64,000 bases of DNA, taken from Mycobacterium pinniadriaticum. Its GTDB lineage: Bacteria > Actinomycetota > Actinomycetes > Mycobacteriales > Mycobacteriaceae. Of the stretch, positions 33,054 through 41,495 are shown piece by piece (position 1 is the first letter of the stretch; each line of letters opens with the position of its first letter). The stretch covers positions 1 to 64,000 of the forward strand of contig NZ_JAPJDO010000032.1 of the NCBI RefSeq assembly GCF_026242045.1, read 5' to 3'. The position numbers and the translations under genes are program-made. The notes below the pieces were generated by a model, which made no database searches, was not told the DNA's origin, and worked only from the letters and a program-made list of their open reading frames with translations.

Positions 33054-33821
33054 ATGCCCGAGGGCGATACCGTCTTCCACACCGCCGCGACCCTGCGCGA
33101 GGCGCTGGTGGGTAAGACGTTGACCCGTTGCGATATCCGGGTGCCGCGCTACGCCACCGTGGATCTGCGCGGCAACACCGTCGACGAGGTGATCAGCCGC
33201 GGCAAGCATCTGTTCATCCGGGTCGGGCCGGCCAGCATTCATTCTCATCTCAAGATGGACGGCAGCTGGCGGGTGAGCCCGCGGGGCAGGCCCGTCGGGT
33301 CAGCTCACAAGATTCGAATCATTTTGGAAGCCGGTGATATTCAGGCGCTCGGTATCGACCTGGGCGTATTGGAGGTAGTGGACCGGGAGAACGACCAGGA
33401 CGTCGTCGCTTATCTCGGACCTGATCTTCTCGGCGATGACTGGAATCCCGAACTGGCCGCGTTGAACCTGGCGGCCGACCCGGACCGGCCGATCGCGGCG
33501 GCACTGCTGGATCAACGGGTGATGGCCGGTGTGGGCAATGTCTACGCCAATGAACTCTGCTTCGTGTTCGGTCGCCTGCCGACCAGCCCGGTGGGCAGCC
33601 TGGCCGACCCGTTACGTGTAGCGACTCGAGCGCGAGAGATGTTGTGGTCCAACCGCGCCCGCGCGAACCGCACCACCACGGGAAACCGTAGACACAAGCA
33701 GGAACTCTGGGTTTACGGCCGAGAGAGAGAACCCTGCCGCCGGTGCGGGACACCGATCCGCCGTGCCGAATCCTCGGCTGCCGACCGCGTCAGCTATTGG
33801 TGCCCGTCGTGTCAGCGGTGA
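33054..33821 (+). CDS. nei: Endonuclease VIII / Fpg-Nei family DNA glycosylase
   Basis: A 255-residue bifunctional DNA glycosylase/AP lyase that removes oxidised bases. The catalytic N-terminus PEGDT (after Met removal, Pro is the Schiff-base nucleophile with the adjacent Glu) is intact. A helix-two-turn-helix lies mid-protein (RVMAGVGNVYANELCF). The C-terminal zinc finger has CRRCGTP and YWCPSC. It matches the Rv3297 position next to lhr. The last 32 bases overlap the convergent DUF1269 gene. Confidence 0.94.
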   Translation: MPEGDTVFHTAATLREALVGKTLTRCDIRVPRYATVDLRGNTVDEVISRGKHLFIRVGPASIHSHLKMDGSWRVSPRGRPVGSAHKIRIILEAGDIQALGIDLGVLEVVDRENDQDVVAYLGPDLLGDDWNPELAALNLAADPDRPIAAALLDQRVMAGVGNVYANELCFVFGRLPTSPVGSLADPLRVATRAREMLWSNRARANRTTTGNRRHKQELWVYGREREPCRRCGTPIRRAESSAADRVSYWCPSCQR

Positions 33822-34347
33822 TCGGGCCGGCAGGCGGGTGCGACATCCTTGTCATCTCCTCGGCAACCAACTCGTCGAGGCTGTTGATGGTGGAACGATC
33901 CAGCCGAACCGACCTGATCTCCGCCGCCCGATACAGCGTCGATTCCACTGGTCCGCGCCCGTTGGGATAGACCAGCGCGATCACCACGCCGGTCCCGACG
34001 TCCAGTGCGTTACCGATTTCACGTTGCAGGCCGGTCCGTAGCTCGTGCTCGGCGAAAGCGCCCACGAGCGCACCGGCCGCGCCACCGACCACCACCGCCA
34101 ACTCCACCGGCGGCAGGAAGAGCCCGACCAGAATCCCCGCACCCGCACCCAGGCCGGCAGCGACCCGACCGTGCCGGTTGTGCGCCTCCACCACATGCGG
34201 ATGGCCTTCGGAATCCTTCGTCACCAGGGCTGCGGCGCGCAGTTCCAGACCATGCTTGATCCGCTTCTCCAACTCCCGGAAGTCGGTGGTTGCCCGATCG
34301 ACGTCTGGGTATGCGGCTACCAGCACCAGGTCATGATCGTCGTCCAT
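33790..34347 (-). CDS. DUF1269-like membrane protein
   Basis: A 185-residue protein with an N-terminal alpha/beta ferredoxin-like part (LVLVAAYPDVDRATTDF) and a Gly/Ala-rich membrane hairpin (GILVGLFLPPVELAVVVGG, about residues 70-100), then a cytoplasmic region ending SLDELVAEEMTRMS. The first 170 residues resemble the N-terminus of the AtsB-type sulfatase 2 kb away, indicating duplication and fusion. Function is unknown. ATG 34347 is chosen over GTG 34362. It converges on nei. Confidence 0.78.
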   Translation of the reverse strand: MDDDHDLVLVAAYPDVDRATTDFRELEKRIKHGLELRAAALVTKDSEGHPHVVEAHNRHGRVAAGLGAGAGILVGLFLPPVELAVVVGGAAGALVGAFAEHELRTGLQREIGNALDVGTGVVIALVYPNGRGPVESTLYRAAEIRSVRLDRSTINSLDELVAEEMTRMSHPPAGPITADTTGTNS

Positions 34348-34398
34348 GCTCTCAAGCGTGACGTACTTCACACCAAATGGAAAGGGGCCGGGGTCATC

Positions 34399-34417
34399 GC
34401 CGCAAGGGCATTGCGGC
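34399..34417. terminator. Hairpin terminator after the DUF1330 operon
   Basis: GCCGCAA-GGGCA-TTGCGGC gives 7-base perfect arms and a 5-base loop, flanked by GGGGCC/GGCCCC that may extend the stem. It lies just past the DUF1330 stop (34421) on the minus strand and separates that operon from the DUF1269 gene. Confidence 0.65.
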
Positions 34418-34420
34418 CCC

Positions 34421-34801
34421 TCAGCCGAGCATCCACTGCGAGGTGGCAACGAGGTCGCCCTGCTCCAAGGCGGCGGCACGATGCTGGTGCACCTTCTGGT
34501 ACCCCGGATCAACGACCATGTCGACGAAGGCCTGGGGAGACGGGTACTCGACGACCAGGATCGCGTCCCACCAGGGGCGCTCGCCGTCTCCGATGACATT
34601 GCGTGGAGTCGTGCCCGCATAGCGAACCGACCCGCCGACCCTGTCCAGGTGCGGCACGACTTCGCGGGTGTACTGAAGGTAGCGGTCGACGCCCTCACCG
34701 TCGTTGAACTTCAGCAGGTTGATCATCACCACCGGCTCATCGGCCGGTAGATCCGTAAACACCTCGAGGTTGATCGGGCGCTCGTCGGCGGTCTTGCTCA
34801 T
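34421..34801 (-). CDS. DUF1330 family protein
   Basis: A 126-residue dimeric alpha/beta-barrel protein of the DUF1330/EthD-like kind (VVMINLLKFNDGEGVDRYLQY and WWDAILVVEYPSPQAFVDMV). Relatives act on small catabolic intermediates but are poorly characterised. A GGAGG site precedes ATG 34801, which overlaps the hydrolase stop by four bases. It is third in the SDR-hydrolase-DUF1330 operon. Confidence 0.82.
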   Translation of the reverse strand: MSKTADERPINLEVFTDLPADEPVVMINLLKFNDGEGVDRYLQYTREVVPHLDRVGGSVRYAGTTPRNVIGDGERPWWDAILVVEYPSPQAFVDMVVDPGYQKVHQHRAAALEQGDLVATSQWMLG

Positions 34802-35676
34802 TGGGAACCTCCTTGCAGTGGTTGATCTTTGGTGGTCCGTGCGCAACCAACCCGATCACGCAGGAACGGCACGACATGAGCGGCGACCTGCTCGGTCTGC
34901 TCGAGCCAACTCCAGTGCCCGACCCCGGGCAGCACGTGGATCTCGGCTCGCGGGAACGCCTGCCTCTGACGGTGGGCCTGTTCGACAGGGATGTAGACGT
35001 CGGCGTCGCCGAATACCACCAGGGCATCGTGGTCGTGGCGGCGCAGCCGCGGCGCCAGCGCCTCGACGTCCCGGATGGAGGTGGACCGGTAGAGCTTCAG
35101 CACCGCGCGCTTGGTTTCGGAAGGCATCAGATGACCCGCAACGGTGTCGACCCAGGCCGGGGAGAGTCCGGGATTGTCGTGCGCGAGCAGAGCGCGGGCG
35201 ACCCCGAGAGTGGTGAAGCGCATCGCGAGCTCGCCGAGCAACGGTGTCCGCCACACCCTCGCCATCCGGTGCCATCGGTAGTTCGTCAGCACACCCGTGT
35301 TGATGAACGTGACACTGGCCACGCGGCCGGGGTGCTCCGCGGCCCAGGCGGCGGCGATGGGCCCACCGAAGTCGTGGGCGACGAGGTGCACCCGTTCGAT
35401 GTCCAGCTGCCCGATCAGGTCCTCGAGGAACCGTGCGTACCCGGTGACCGTGTAGTCGCGATCCACCCGTGGACCGGCGGCCCCGAAACCGGGCAGATCG
35501 GGAGCGACAACACGGGTGAATTCCGCGACCATCGTCATCAAAGGCATCCAGTCCGAGCCGGAATCAGGATTGCCGTGCACGAACACCACGGCTTCATCGG
35601 GGACACCGGCGCCGCCGTCAAGCACCGACGTGGTGATGCCGGCGACGGTGAGCCGGTAGGTGGCTATTGGTGTCAC
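34798..35676 (-). CDS. Alpha/beta hydrolase with Asp nucleophile
   Basis: A 292-residue alpha/beta-fold hydrolase. The nucleophile elbow is AHDFGG, with Asp instead of Ser, so it belongs with epoxide hydrolases and haloalkane dehalogenases. The oxyanion loop is HGNPDS, the acid is probably in FGDADVYIP, and the catalytic His is in PGVGHWSWLE. GTG 35676 overlaps the SDR stop (GTGA). The substrate is unknown; the operon carries a site shared with an AraC-regulated sulfatase. Confidence 0.87.
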   Translation of the reverse strand: MTPIATYRLTVAGITTSVLDGGAGVPDEAVVFVHGNPDSGSDWMPLMTMVAEFTRVVAPDLPGFGAAGPRVDRDYTVTGYARFLEDLIGQLDIERVHLVAHDFGGPIAAAWAAEHPGRVASVTFINTGVLTNYRWHRMARVWRTPLLGELAMRFTTLGVARALLAHDNPGLSPAWVDTVAGHLMPSETKRAVLKLYRSTSIRDVEALAPRLRRHDHDALVVFGDADVYIPVEQAHRQRQAFPRAEIHVLPGVGHWSWLEQTEQVAAHVVPFLRDRVGCARTTKDQPLQGGSQ

Positions 35677-36503
35677 GGCTGCGACTGCCGCACGGTGCGC
35701 TGCATCCGATTTCGGTAGTCGGTGCGGGCACCCATGTCGGCGGCCACCATGATCGCGTCGGCCCGCAGCGCACGTTTGACTCTGTCGGCAATCGCCGGCG
35801 GGGTTCCCGCCACCAGCCGCGCAACCGGACCGAGCTCACGTGGAACGAAGACCTCCTCGCGACCGGTACGCAGGGCTTCGACGATGGCCCCGGCAACCTT
35901 CTCGGGCCCGACGACACGAGTCCCGCGCGCCTTGGCGAACCCCTGGATCATGTCGGTGCGGATCAGGCCGGGCATCACGAGCGTCGTTCGCAGCGCGGTC
36001 CCCCTGGTCTCTGCCCGAATGGCGCGAGTGAACCCCACAACGCCGTGTTTGGTGGCGGCATAGGTGGCGCCACCGGCGGTGGCGATCTGACCGGCCGAGG
36101 AGGCCAGGTTCACGATGTGGCCGTGTCCCCGCGGCAGGAACCGCTGCAGCGCGAGCCGCGTTCCCGTCAGTACCCCGCCGAGGTTGATGTCCAACACGCG
36201 TTGGGTGTCGTCGGGATCCTCATCGGCGAACAACCCGATCGGCGCGATCCCGGCGTTGTTGACCAGGGCGTCGAGCTGGCCGACAGCGTTTTCCGCGTGG
36301 TCGAGGAAGGCCTTGAAACCCTGTGGATCACGGACGTCCAGCGGCAAGCCGAACGCGCGGTCACCGAGTTCAGCCGCGACGTCGGCACACGCCGCGCCCT
36401 CGACATCACCGATGACCACGCTCATCCCTGCTGCCAGGCAGGCTTCCGCAGTGGCGCGCCCGATTCCGCGGGCACCCCCGGTGATGGCGATCGTGCGAAT
36501 CAT
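35673..36503 (-). CDS. Short-chain dehydrogenase/reductase
   Basis: A 276-residue classical SDR. The cofactor motif is TGGARGIG (about residues 8-15), then NNAG near 85, catalytic Ser in LASSAGQ and YAATK as the Tyr/Lys pair. An Asp after beta-2 (VVIGDVE) indicates NAD(H) preference. It oxidises or reduces an alcohol or ketone. It is first in a coupled three-gene operon. A TTGACA-N4-AGGAC site lies 35-49 bases upstream of ATG 36503. Confidence 0.9.
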   Translation of the reverse strand: MIRTIAITGGARGIGRATAEACLAAGMSVVIGDVEGAACADVAAELGDRAFGLPLDVRDPQGFKAFLDHAENAVGQLDALVNNAGIAPIGLFADEDPDDTQRVLDINLGGVLTGTRLALQRFLPRGHGHIVNLASSAGQIATAGGATYAATKHGVVGFTRAIRAETRGTALRTTLVMPGLIRTDMIQGFAKARGTRVVGPEKVAGAIVEALRTGREEVFVPRELGPVARLVAGTPPAIADRVKRALRADAIMVAADMGARTDYRNRMQRTVRQSQP

Positions 36504-36537
36504 GCTCACCACCATCGCGGATCCGACCCGCGAAGTC

Positions 36538-36552
36538 TTGACAGTTCAGGAC
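36538..36552 (+). promoter_or_regulatory. Candidate AraC-type site before the SDR operon
   Basis: TTGACAGTTCAGGAC matches the repeat at 39620-39634 in 14 of 15 positions. It is enclosed by a CGAAGTCTT/AAGACTTCG inverted repeat (36531-36539 and 36554-36562). A weak half-site ending in GGAC occurs 21 bases further on. The site lies in the 101-base gap between atsB and the SDR gene. Confidence 0.6.
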
Positions 36553-36604
36553 AAAGACTTCGCTTCGCCGGACACCGGGTGCGCGCAACGGGGGGTCGCT
36601 GCGA

Positions 36605-39514
36605 TCAGCCCGCTGCACCCTGCCCGACGGCCTGCATGGCCGCGTGCTCGTGCAGCGCCTTCTCCGCCTCGTGATCAATCGGCTGCAGGTCGAACACGAC
36701 CTGTTTGACGGTGCCGGTGAACGCGTAGGGCGCCTTGTCCTCATATGCGCGGTCGACAACCAGCCCATTGTCGCGGCCGATATCCATGCCCGCGTACGAC
36801 GAGAACGCGATCGGCACCGTGTTGGGCATGTCGCCTTCGCCGATGAGCTCCCCGTCGGCCCACAAAGTCACGTGCCCACCGGAACCCGGTGTGGGGTCGG
36901 TGATCTCGAACAACATCTTCACAGTGACGTCGCCGGTAGGAATAGGCGTGCTCGATACCTGGTGGTAGGTATCTACTCCGAGCATCGAGTAGGTGTGATG
37001 CAGCAGTGACTGCTCGTCGACCCAGAGCGCAAACCCGCCGATGAAGTCGGCGTTGGCCACCAGAACGCCCTCAGCGCCGCCGTCGGGAATAGTGACCTGC
37101 GCCTCGATCGAATAGGAGCGGCCGAGGATGCGGGGAACCATGCCGCGTTGGATGTTCTGCACGTCACCCCGGAAAGCGAAGCGGGTGATCGTCGGCATCG
37201 GCGGCAGGTCGCCGAGCAGCACCGACATCCCGCCCAGCAAGGGCAACACCCGGTTGCGTTCGGCCTCGGACCACCACAGTTCCTTCAGCTCGACGAGTTT
37301 CTCGGGCTGCGTGTCGGCGAGGTCGTGCGCCTGCGAGAAGTCGTCGGGCAGGTAGTAGAGCTCCCAAACGTCATTGTCGGGGTCGTAGTCACCGTCTGGC
37401 CCGAAGCGGCGGATGGTCTCCGGCGAGAAGTCCCACGGCGCCTTGTCCAGGCGCGTGCACGCCCACCAACCGTCGGCGTAGATGGCCCGGCTGCCGAACA
37501 TCTCGAAGTACTGGACCGTGCGGGTTTCGGCCGCGCCGCCGTCGGTGAGGCTGGTACCGAAGCTGGTGCCGTCCATCGGTTCCTGGTCGAATCCATCGAC
37601 GCTGACCGGCATCGGCAGCCCCACCACGTCGAGCACGGTCGGTGCGATGTCGATGCAGTGCGTGAACTGGGTTCTCGGGGCCTTGTCGGCGGTGATGCGC
37701 GCGGGCCAGTGCACAATCATCGGATCGCGGGTGCCGCCGAGGTGGCTGGCCATCTGCTTGCCCCATTGGAATGGCGTGTTGTTGGCATGCGCCCACGCCG
37801 ACGCGAAGTGCGGGGCGGTGTGCTCGCCTCCGAGAGCCTCGATGCCGCCGTACTGCTCGATGAGCTTGAGCTGATGCTCCGCGTCGAGCACGACGCCGTT
37901 GAGGAAGGTCATCTCGTTGAATGAACCGGTGATCGTGCCCTCCATGGATGCCCCGTTGTCACCCCAGATGTAGAAAATCAGGGTGTTGTCCAGGTCACCG
38001 AGGTCATCGATGGCGTCGACGAGCCGGCCTACGTTCCAGTCGGCGTTCTCCGAGAAGCCGGCGAAGACCTCCATCTGCCGGACATAGAGCTTGCGCTGGT
38101 CGTCGGTCAGGCTGTCCCAGGCCGGGAACAAGTCCGGGCGCGGGGTGAGTTCGGTGTCGGGCGGGACGATGCCGAGCTGCTTCTGACGTTCCAGGGTGCG
38201 CTCGCGGTAGGCATCCCAGCCGTCGTCGAAACGGCCCTTGTACTTGTCGGCCCATTCGGAGAAGACGTGATGGGGCGCATGCGTCGCTCCGGTTGAGTAG
38301 TACATCATCCAGGGTTTGGTGGCGTCCTGGGCACGTACGGCGTGCAACCACTCGACGGCCTTATCGGTCAGGTCGTCCGGGAAGTAGTACGCTCTGCCGT
38401 CTTTGCCTTCGCTCGGAACTCCGATCACCCCGTTGTCCTGGGTGATTATCGGGTCGTACTGCCCAGCCGCCCCCGACAGGAAGCCCCACCAGTGGTCGAA
38501 GCCCCAGCCGTTGGGCCACCGGTCGAACGGCCCGGCGGCGCCCTGGACATTGTCCGGTGTGAGGTGCCACTTGCCGAAGCCGCCGGTGACGTAACCGTTG
38601 TCGCGCAACACGCGCGGCAGCGGGGCGATGGTACGCGGCAAAGTGGCCGAGTAACCCGGGTACGGCCCGGGGTACTCGGCGATCGACCCGAATCCACAGC
38701 GGTGGTGGTTGCGGCCGGTCAGCAGGGCAGCCCGGGTCGGCGAACACACCGCGGTGACGTGGAAACGGTTGTAGGTCAGCCCGTTCTCGGCGAGTCGGCT
38801 CATGGTCGGGGTGCTGATGTCGCCGCCGAAGGTATCCGGGCCACCGAACCCTGCATCGTCGATCAGGACGATCAGCACGTTGGGCGCGCCTTCGGGGGCC
38901 TTCACACCGGCCGCGATGGACCAGTCGGAAACCGATTCGCGCAGAGTACGGCCCGCGACACCGCCGAAAGCCTTGTCCGGGATCGGCAGCCTGGTGCGGT
39001 CGGGGCTGAACTTACCCATCGCCTCTTCCAGAGCGCTTTCCAGGCCACGCATCGTCTTCGAATCCAGTTCTGCGACCGACTTCAACAGAGATCCGGTCAG
39101 GACTCGCTCGAGAGCCAGTCGGCTGGCCGCCGGTATCACCGCGATGATCACCCCTGTGCCCTCCGCCAGCGCCTGTCCGATCTTGTCCTGCAAGCCCGAC
39201 TTGACCCGATGATCGGCGAACGTGCCTGCGACAGCGCCGGCAGCGGCGCCGACGGCGACCGCGGCCAGCAGCGGTGGCGCGAACAGCCCGACCGCCAGGC
39301 CCACACCCGCACCCCAGCCAGCACCCCGGCGGCCCATCTGGTTGCCGGTGTCGACGAGGGTTGCGTTCCCCTCGGCGTCCTTGGCCACCAGCACCGCGCC
39401 ACGCATTGCGAACTTCTTCTCCACTACCTGCGCGGTCAGTGCGTCGAAATCCGTTGTCGCGACGCCCAGATCCTGATACGCAGCAACAACGACGATCGCA
39501 GGATCCTCTGCCAT
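36605..39514 (-). CDS. atsB: Arylsulfatase AtsB-type with N-terminal DUF1269-like domain
   Basis: A 969-residue sulfatase, nearly the length I recall for M. tuberculosis AtsB (970). Residues 1-175 resemble the stand-alone DUF1269 protein at 33790-34347 (VVVAAYQDLGVATTDF, Gly/Ala-rich hairpin 65-100). The sulfatase core starts near 210, with metal ligands Asp219/Asp220 and the formylglycine motif CSPTR (Cys257). The hairpin suggests membrane attachment. A GGAGGAG site precedes ATG 39514. It is divergent from an AraC-type regulator whose leader carries two direct repeats. The sulfated substrate is unknown. Confidence 0.92.
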   Translation of the reverse strand: MAEDPAIVVVAAYQDLGVATTDFDALTAQVVEKKFAMRGAVLVAKDAEGNATLVDTGNQMGRRGAGWGAGVGLAVGLFAPPLLAAVAVGAAAGAVAGTFADHRVKSGLQDKIGQALAEGTGVIIAVIPAASRLALERVLTGSLLKSVAELDSKTMRGLESALEEAMGKFSPDRTRLPIPDKAFGGVAGRTLRESVSDWSIAAGVKAPEGAPNVLIVLIDDAGFGGPDTFGGDISTPTMSRLAENGLTYNRFHVTAVCSPTRAALLTGRNHHRCGFGSIAEYPGPYPGYSATLPRTIAPLPRVLRDNGYVTGGFGKWHLTPDNVQGAAGPFDRWPNGWGFDHWWGFLSGAAGQYDPIITQDNGVIGVPSEGKDGRAYYFPDDLTDKAVEWLHAVRAQDATKPWMMYYSTGATHAPHHVFSEWADKYKGRFDDGWDAYRERTLERQKQLGIVPPDTELTPRPDLFPAWDSLTDDQRKLYVRQMEVFAGFSENADWNVGRLVDAIDDLGDLDNTLIFYIWGDNGASMEGTITGSFNEMTFLNGVVLDAEHQLKLIEQYGGIEALGGEHTAPHFASAWAHANNTPFQWGKQMASHLGGTRDPMIVHWPARITADKAPRTQFTHCIDIAPTVLDVVGLPMPVSVDGFDQEPMDGTSFGTSLTDGGAAETRTVQYFEMFGSRAIYADGWWACTRLDKAPWDFSPETIRRFGPDGDYDPDNDVWELYYLPDDFSQAHDLADTQPEKLVELKELWWSEAERNRVLPLLGGMSVLLGDLPPMPTITRFAFRGDVQNIQRGMVPRILGRSYSIEAQVTIPDGGAEGVLVANADFIGGFALWVDEQSLLHHTYSMLGVDTYHQVSSTPIPTGDVTVKMLFEITDPTPGSGGHVTLWADGELIGEGDMPNTVPIAFSSYAGMDIGRDNGLVVDRAYEDKAPYAFTGTVKQVVFDLQPIDHEAEKALHEHAAMQAVGQGAAG

Positions 39515-39598
39515 GACTTCTCCTCCGGTCCGGGGGGATTCCGGCCACCACCCTAGGCGCGGCTCCTGCGACCGGCCACCTGCTACCCCACCAAACAC

Positions 39599-39634
39599 TT
39601 GACATATGAGGACGAATATTTGACAGTCCAGGAC
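39599..39634 (+). promoter_or_regulatory. Two direct repeats between atsB and the AraC regulator
   Basis: TTGACATATGAGGAC (39599-39613) and TTGACAGTCCAGGAC (39620-39634) repeat with a 21-base period, two helical turns on one DNA face, as expected for AraC-family dimers. They end exactly at the regulator ATG 39635 and lie 85-120 bases upstream of atsB. Confidence 0.7.
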
Positions 39635-40636
39635 ATGTCGGTGGTGCGCGGGACGTCGATGTCGAACTATCCCCAGCTGGTAGCCAGGCTGGGCGGCGAC
39701 ACCGCTGCCCTGCTCGCCCACGCAGGGATCGATCCGGCAGCCGTCGGCAGCAGCGACGTGTTCGTGCCCCTGTCACGAGTCATCGCCGCCATCGAGAACG
39801 CGGCCGAAGTCCTGGAGGCTCCCGACTTCGGCCGTCGGCTGGCCGCACTGCAGGGCATCGAGATCCTCGGACCGGTCGGCGTGGCTGCCCGCACTTCCGC
39901 CACGGTGGCCGACGCGCTGGACATATTCGAGAACTTCCTGACGGCATACAGCCCGGCGATGACGGTCCGGGTTGCCGCGCTCCCCAACCCGCAACGCTCG
40001 TTCTTCGAGTTCCAGTTCGTCGACCCCGCCCTCCCCGCAACCCCACAGGGGTGCGAACTCTCCCTCGGGGTGATCCTGCGAGTGCTGCGATTCCTGCTCG
40101 GCGAACAGTACGCCGCACTTTCGGTGCACATTCCTCACGACCCGCTCACCCCAGTCGAGGAGTACCGAAAATTCTTCGGCTGCACTCCGATGTTCGCTCA
40201 GCGTGCCGCGGGTTTCACCATCAGATCAGCAGACCTGAAGAGGCCACTGAAACGCGACGACCTCGCTCACGACGCCGTCGTCCAATACCTGACGAGCATC
40301 ATCGCCGTCGACTCGCGCACCACAACCTCGGTACGGACGCTGGTGCGACAATTGCTGCCTAGCGGCACAGTGACATTGGAGCTCGTCGCCGAGCAGGTCC
40401 ACCTGCACCCGAAGGCGTTGCAGCGCCGCCTCGCCGCCGAGGGCACAACCTTCGCGGCGGTCGTCGATGAGATTCGCCGCGGGCTTGCCGAACGCTACCT
40501 GCGCGACACCCGGATCACTTTGGCTCACCTGGCTCGTGAATTGGGCTACGCCGAGCAAAGCGTATTGACCCGCTCCTGCCACCGTTGGTTCGGCAGCGGG
40601 CCGGCCGCATACCGTAAACAGTTAAAGCTCAACTGA
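39635..40636 (+). CDS. AraC-family regulator with arabinose-binding-like N-domain
   Basis: A 333-residue regulator. The N-terminal Arabinose_bd-like sensor (about residues 1-190, beginning SVVRGTSMSNYPQLV) and C-terminal AraC double helix-turn-helix (VTLELVAEQVHLHPKALQRR, then ITLAHLARELGYAEQSVLTR and FGSGPAAYRKQ) are typical of OruR-like activators. The frame is open upstream to 39599, but those bases form the operator repeats, so ATG 39635 is chosen; ATG 39659 is possible. It is divergent from atsB and probably activates it and the SDR operon. Confidence 0.9.
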   Translation: MSVVRGTSMSNYPQLVARLGGDTAALLAHAGIDPAAVGSSDVFVPLSRVIAAIENAAEVLEAPDFGRRLAALQGIEILGPVGVAARTSATVADALDIFENFLTAYSPAMTVRVAALPNPQRSFFEFQFVDPALPATPQGCELSLGVILRVLRFLLGEQYAALSVHIPHDPLTPVEEYRKFFGCTPMFAQRAAGFTIRSADLKRPLKRDDLAHDAVVQYLTSIIAVDSRTTTSVRTLVRQLLPSGTVTLELVAEQVHLHPKALQRRLAAEGTTFAAVVDEIRRGLAERYLRDTRITLAHLARELGYAEQSVLTRSCHRWFGSGPAAYRKQLKLN

Positions 40637-41488
40637 ACTGACGAAGGACCGCAACTCCCCGGTGAACGGATCTTCGAACTGCAGTCGGCGCGCCACCAAC
40701 CGCAACGGCGCGGAGAAGTCGTCGGCGGCCACGTCGAGGATCCGCGGATACAGCGGGTCGTTGTCGATCGGCAACCCCAGCGACGCCATATGCACCCGCA
40801 GCTGATGAGTGCGGCCGGTGCGCGGACTCAGCCGATAACACCCGCCACCCAGCGACTCGACCAGCGTCTCGGCATTGGGCTCACCCGGCTCCTCAAAGGC
40901 CTGCATCTGACTGCGCCGCTTGATGATTCGACTGCGTACCAGTAACGGTAACTCGACGTTCAACTGCGCCGAGGAACGGGCCAAATAGGTCTTATGTACC
41001 GCGCCGCGCGCGAACAGCGTCTGATACGCACCACGAACCTCGCGGCGCACGGTGAACAGCAGCACCCCCGCGGTCAGCCGGTCCAGCCGATGGGCTGGAC
41101 TCAGCTCGGGCAGATCCAGCGCGCGCCGCAGCCGCACCAGGGCCGTCTGGGCGACATGTCCGCCGCGGGGCATCGTCGCCAGGAAGTGCGGTTTGTCGAC
41201 GACGACGATGTCGTCGTCGCGGTAGAGCACCGGCATGTCGAACGGCACCGCCACCTCGTCGGGCAGCTCCCGGTATAGGTAGACATGCGCACCGGGCGGC
41301 AACTCGGTAGCCGGGGTGACCACCGCGCCAGCCGCGTCGACCACCTCACCGGCGCGCACCTTGGCCAGTCCGTCGGCACCGAACCGCCGGGCGAACTCGT
41401 CGGCAACATTGCCGCCCTGCAGGCGAAGCCGTGCCGGCCCCACACCGTCGCGCACCGGCAAAGGGGGCACGCGCGCGGGTCGCCTCAA
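40622..41488 (-). CDS. RluA-family pseudouridine synthase
   Basis: A 288-residue RluA-type RNA pseudouridine synthase. The catalytic motif is HRLDRLTAG with Asp136, followed by LFARGAVHKTYLA and RTGRTHQLRVHMA. It matches the Rv3300c position. The target uridine (23S rRNA or tRNA) cannot be read from sequence. It lacks a full S4 domain. It overlaps the convergent AraC gene's 3' end by 15 bases and lies only 7 bases from glpD2. The intervening phoY1 gene I recall in M. tuberculosis is absent. Confidence 0.9.
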   Translation of the reverse strand: MRRPARVPPLPVRDGVGPARLRLQGGNVADEFARRFGADGLAKVRAGEVVDAAGAVVTPATELPPGAHVYLYRELPDEVAVPFDMPVLYRDDDIVVVDKPHFLATMPRGGHVAQTALVRLRRALDLPELSPAHRLDRLTAGVLLFTVRREVRGAYQTLFARGAVHKTYLARSSAQLNVELPLLVRSRIIKRRSQMQAFEEPGEPNAETLVESLGGGCYRLSPRTGRTHQLRVHMASLGLPIDNDPLYPRILDVAADDFSAPLRLVARRLQFEDPFTGELRSFVSSVEL

Positions 41489-41495
41489 TGCCCAC

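Noticed and set aside
36585..36620. Decayed copy of the dispersed repeat near the atsB stop
   Set aside because: Only the segment GGGTCGCTGCG matches; too short to separate from chance in GC-rich DNA.
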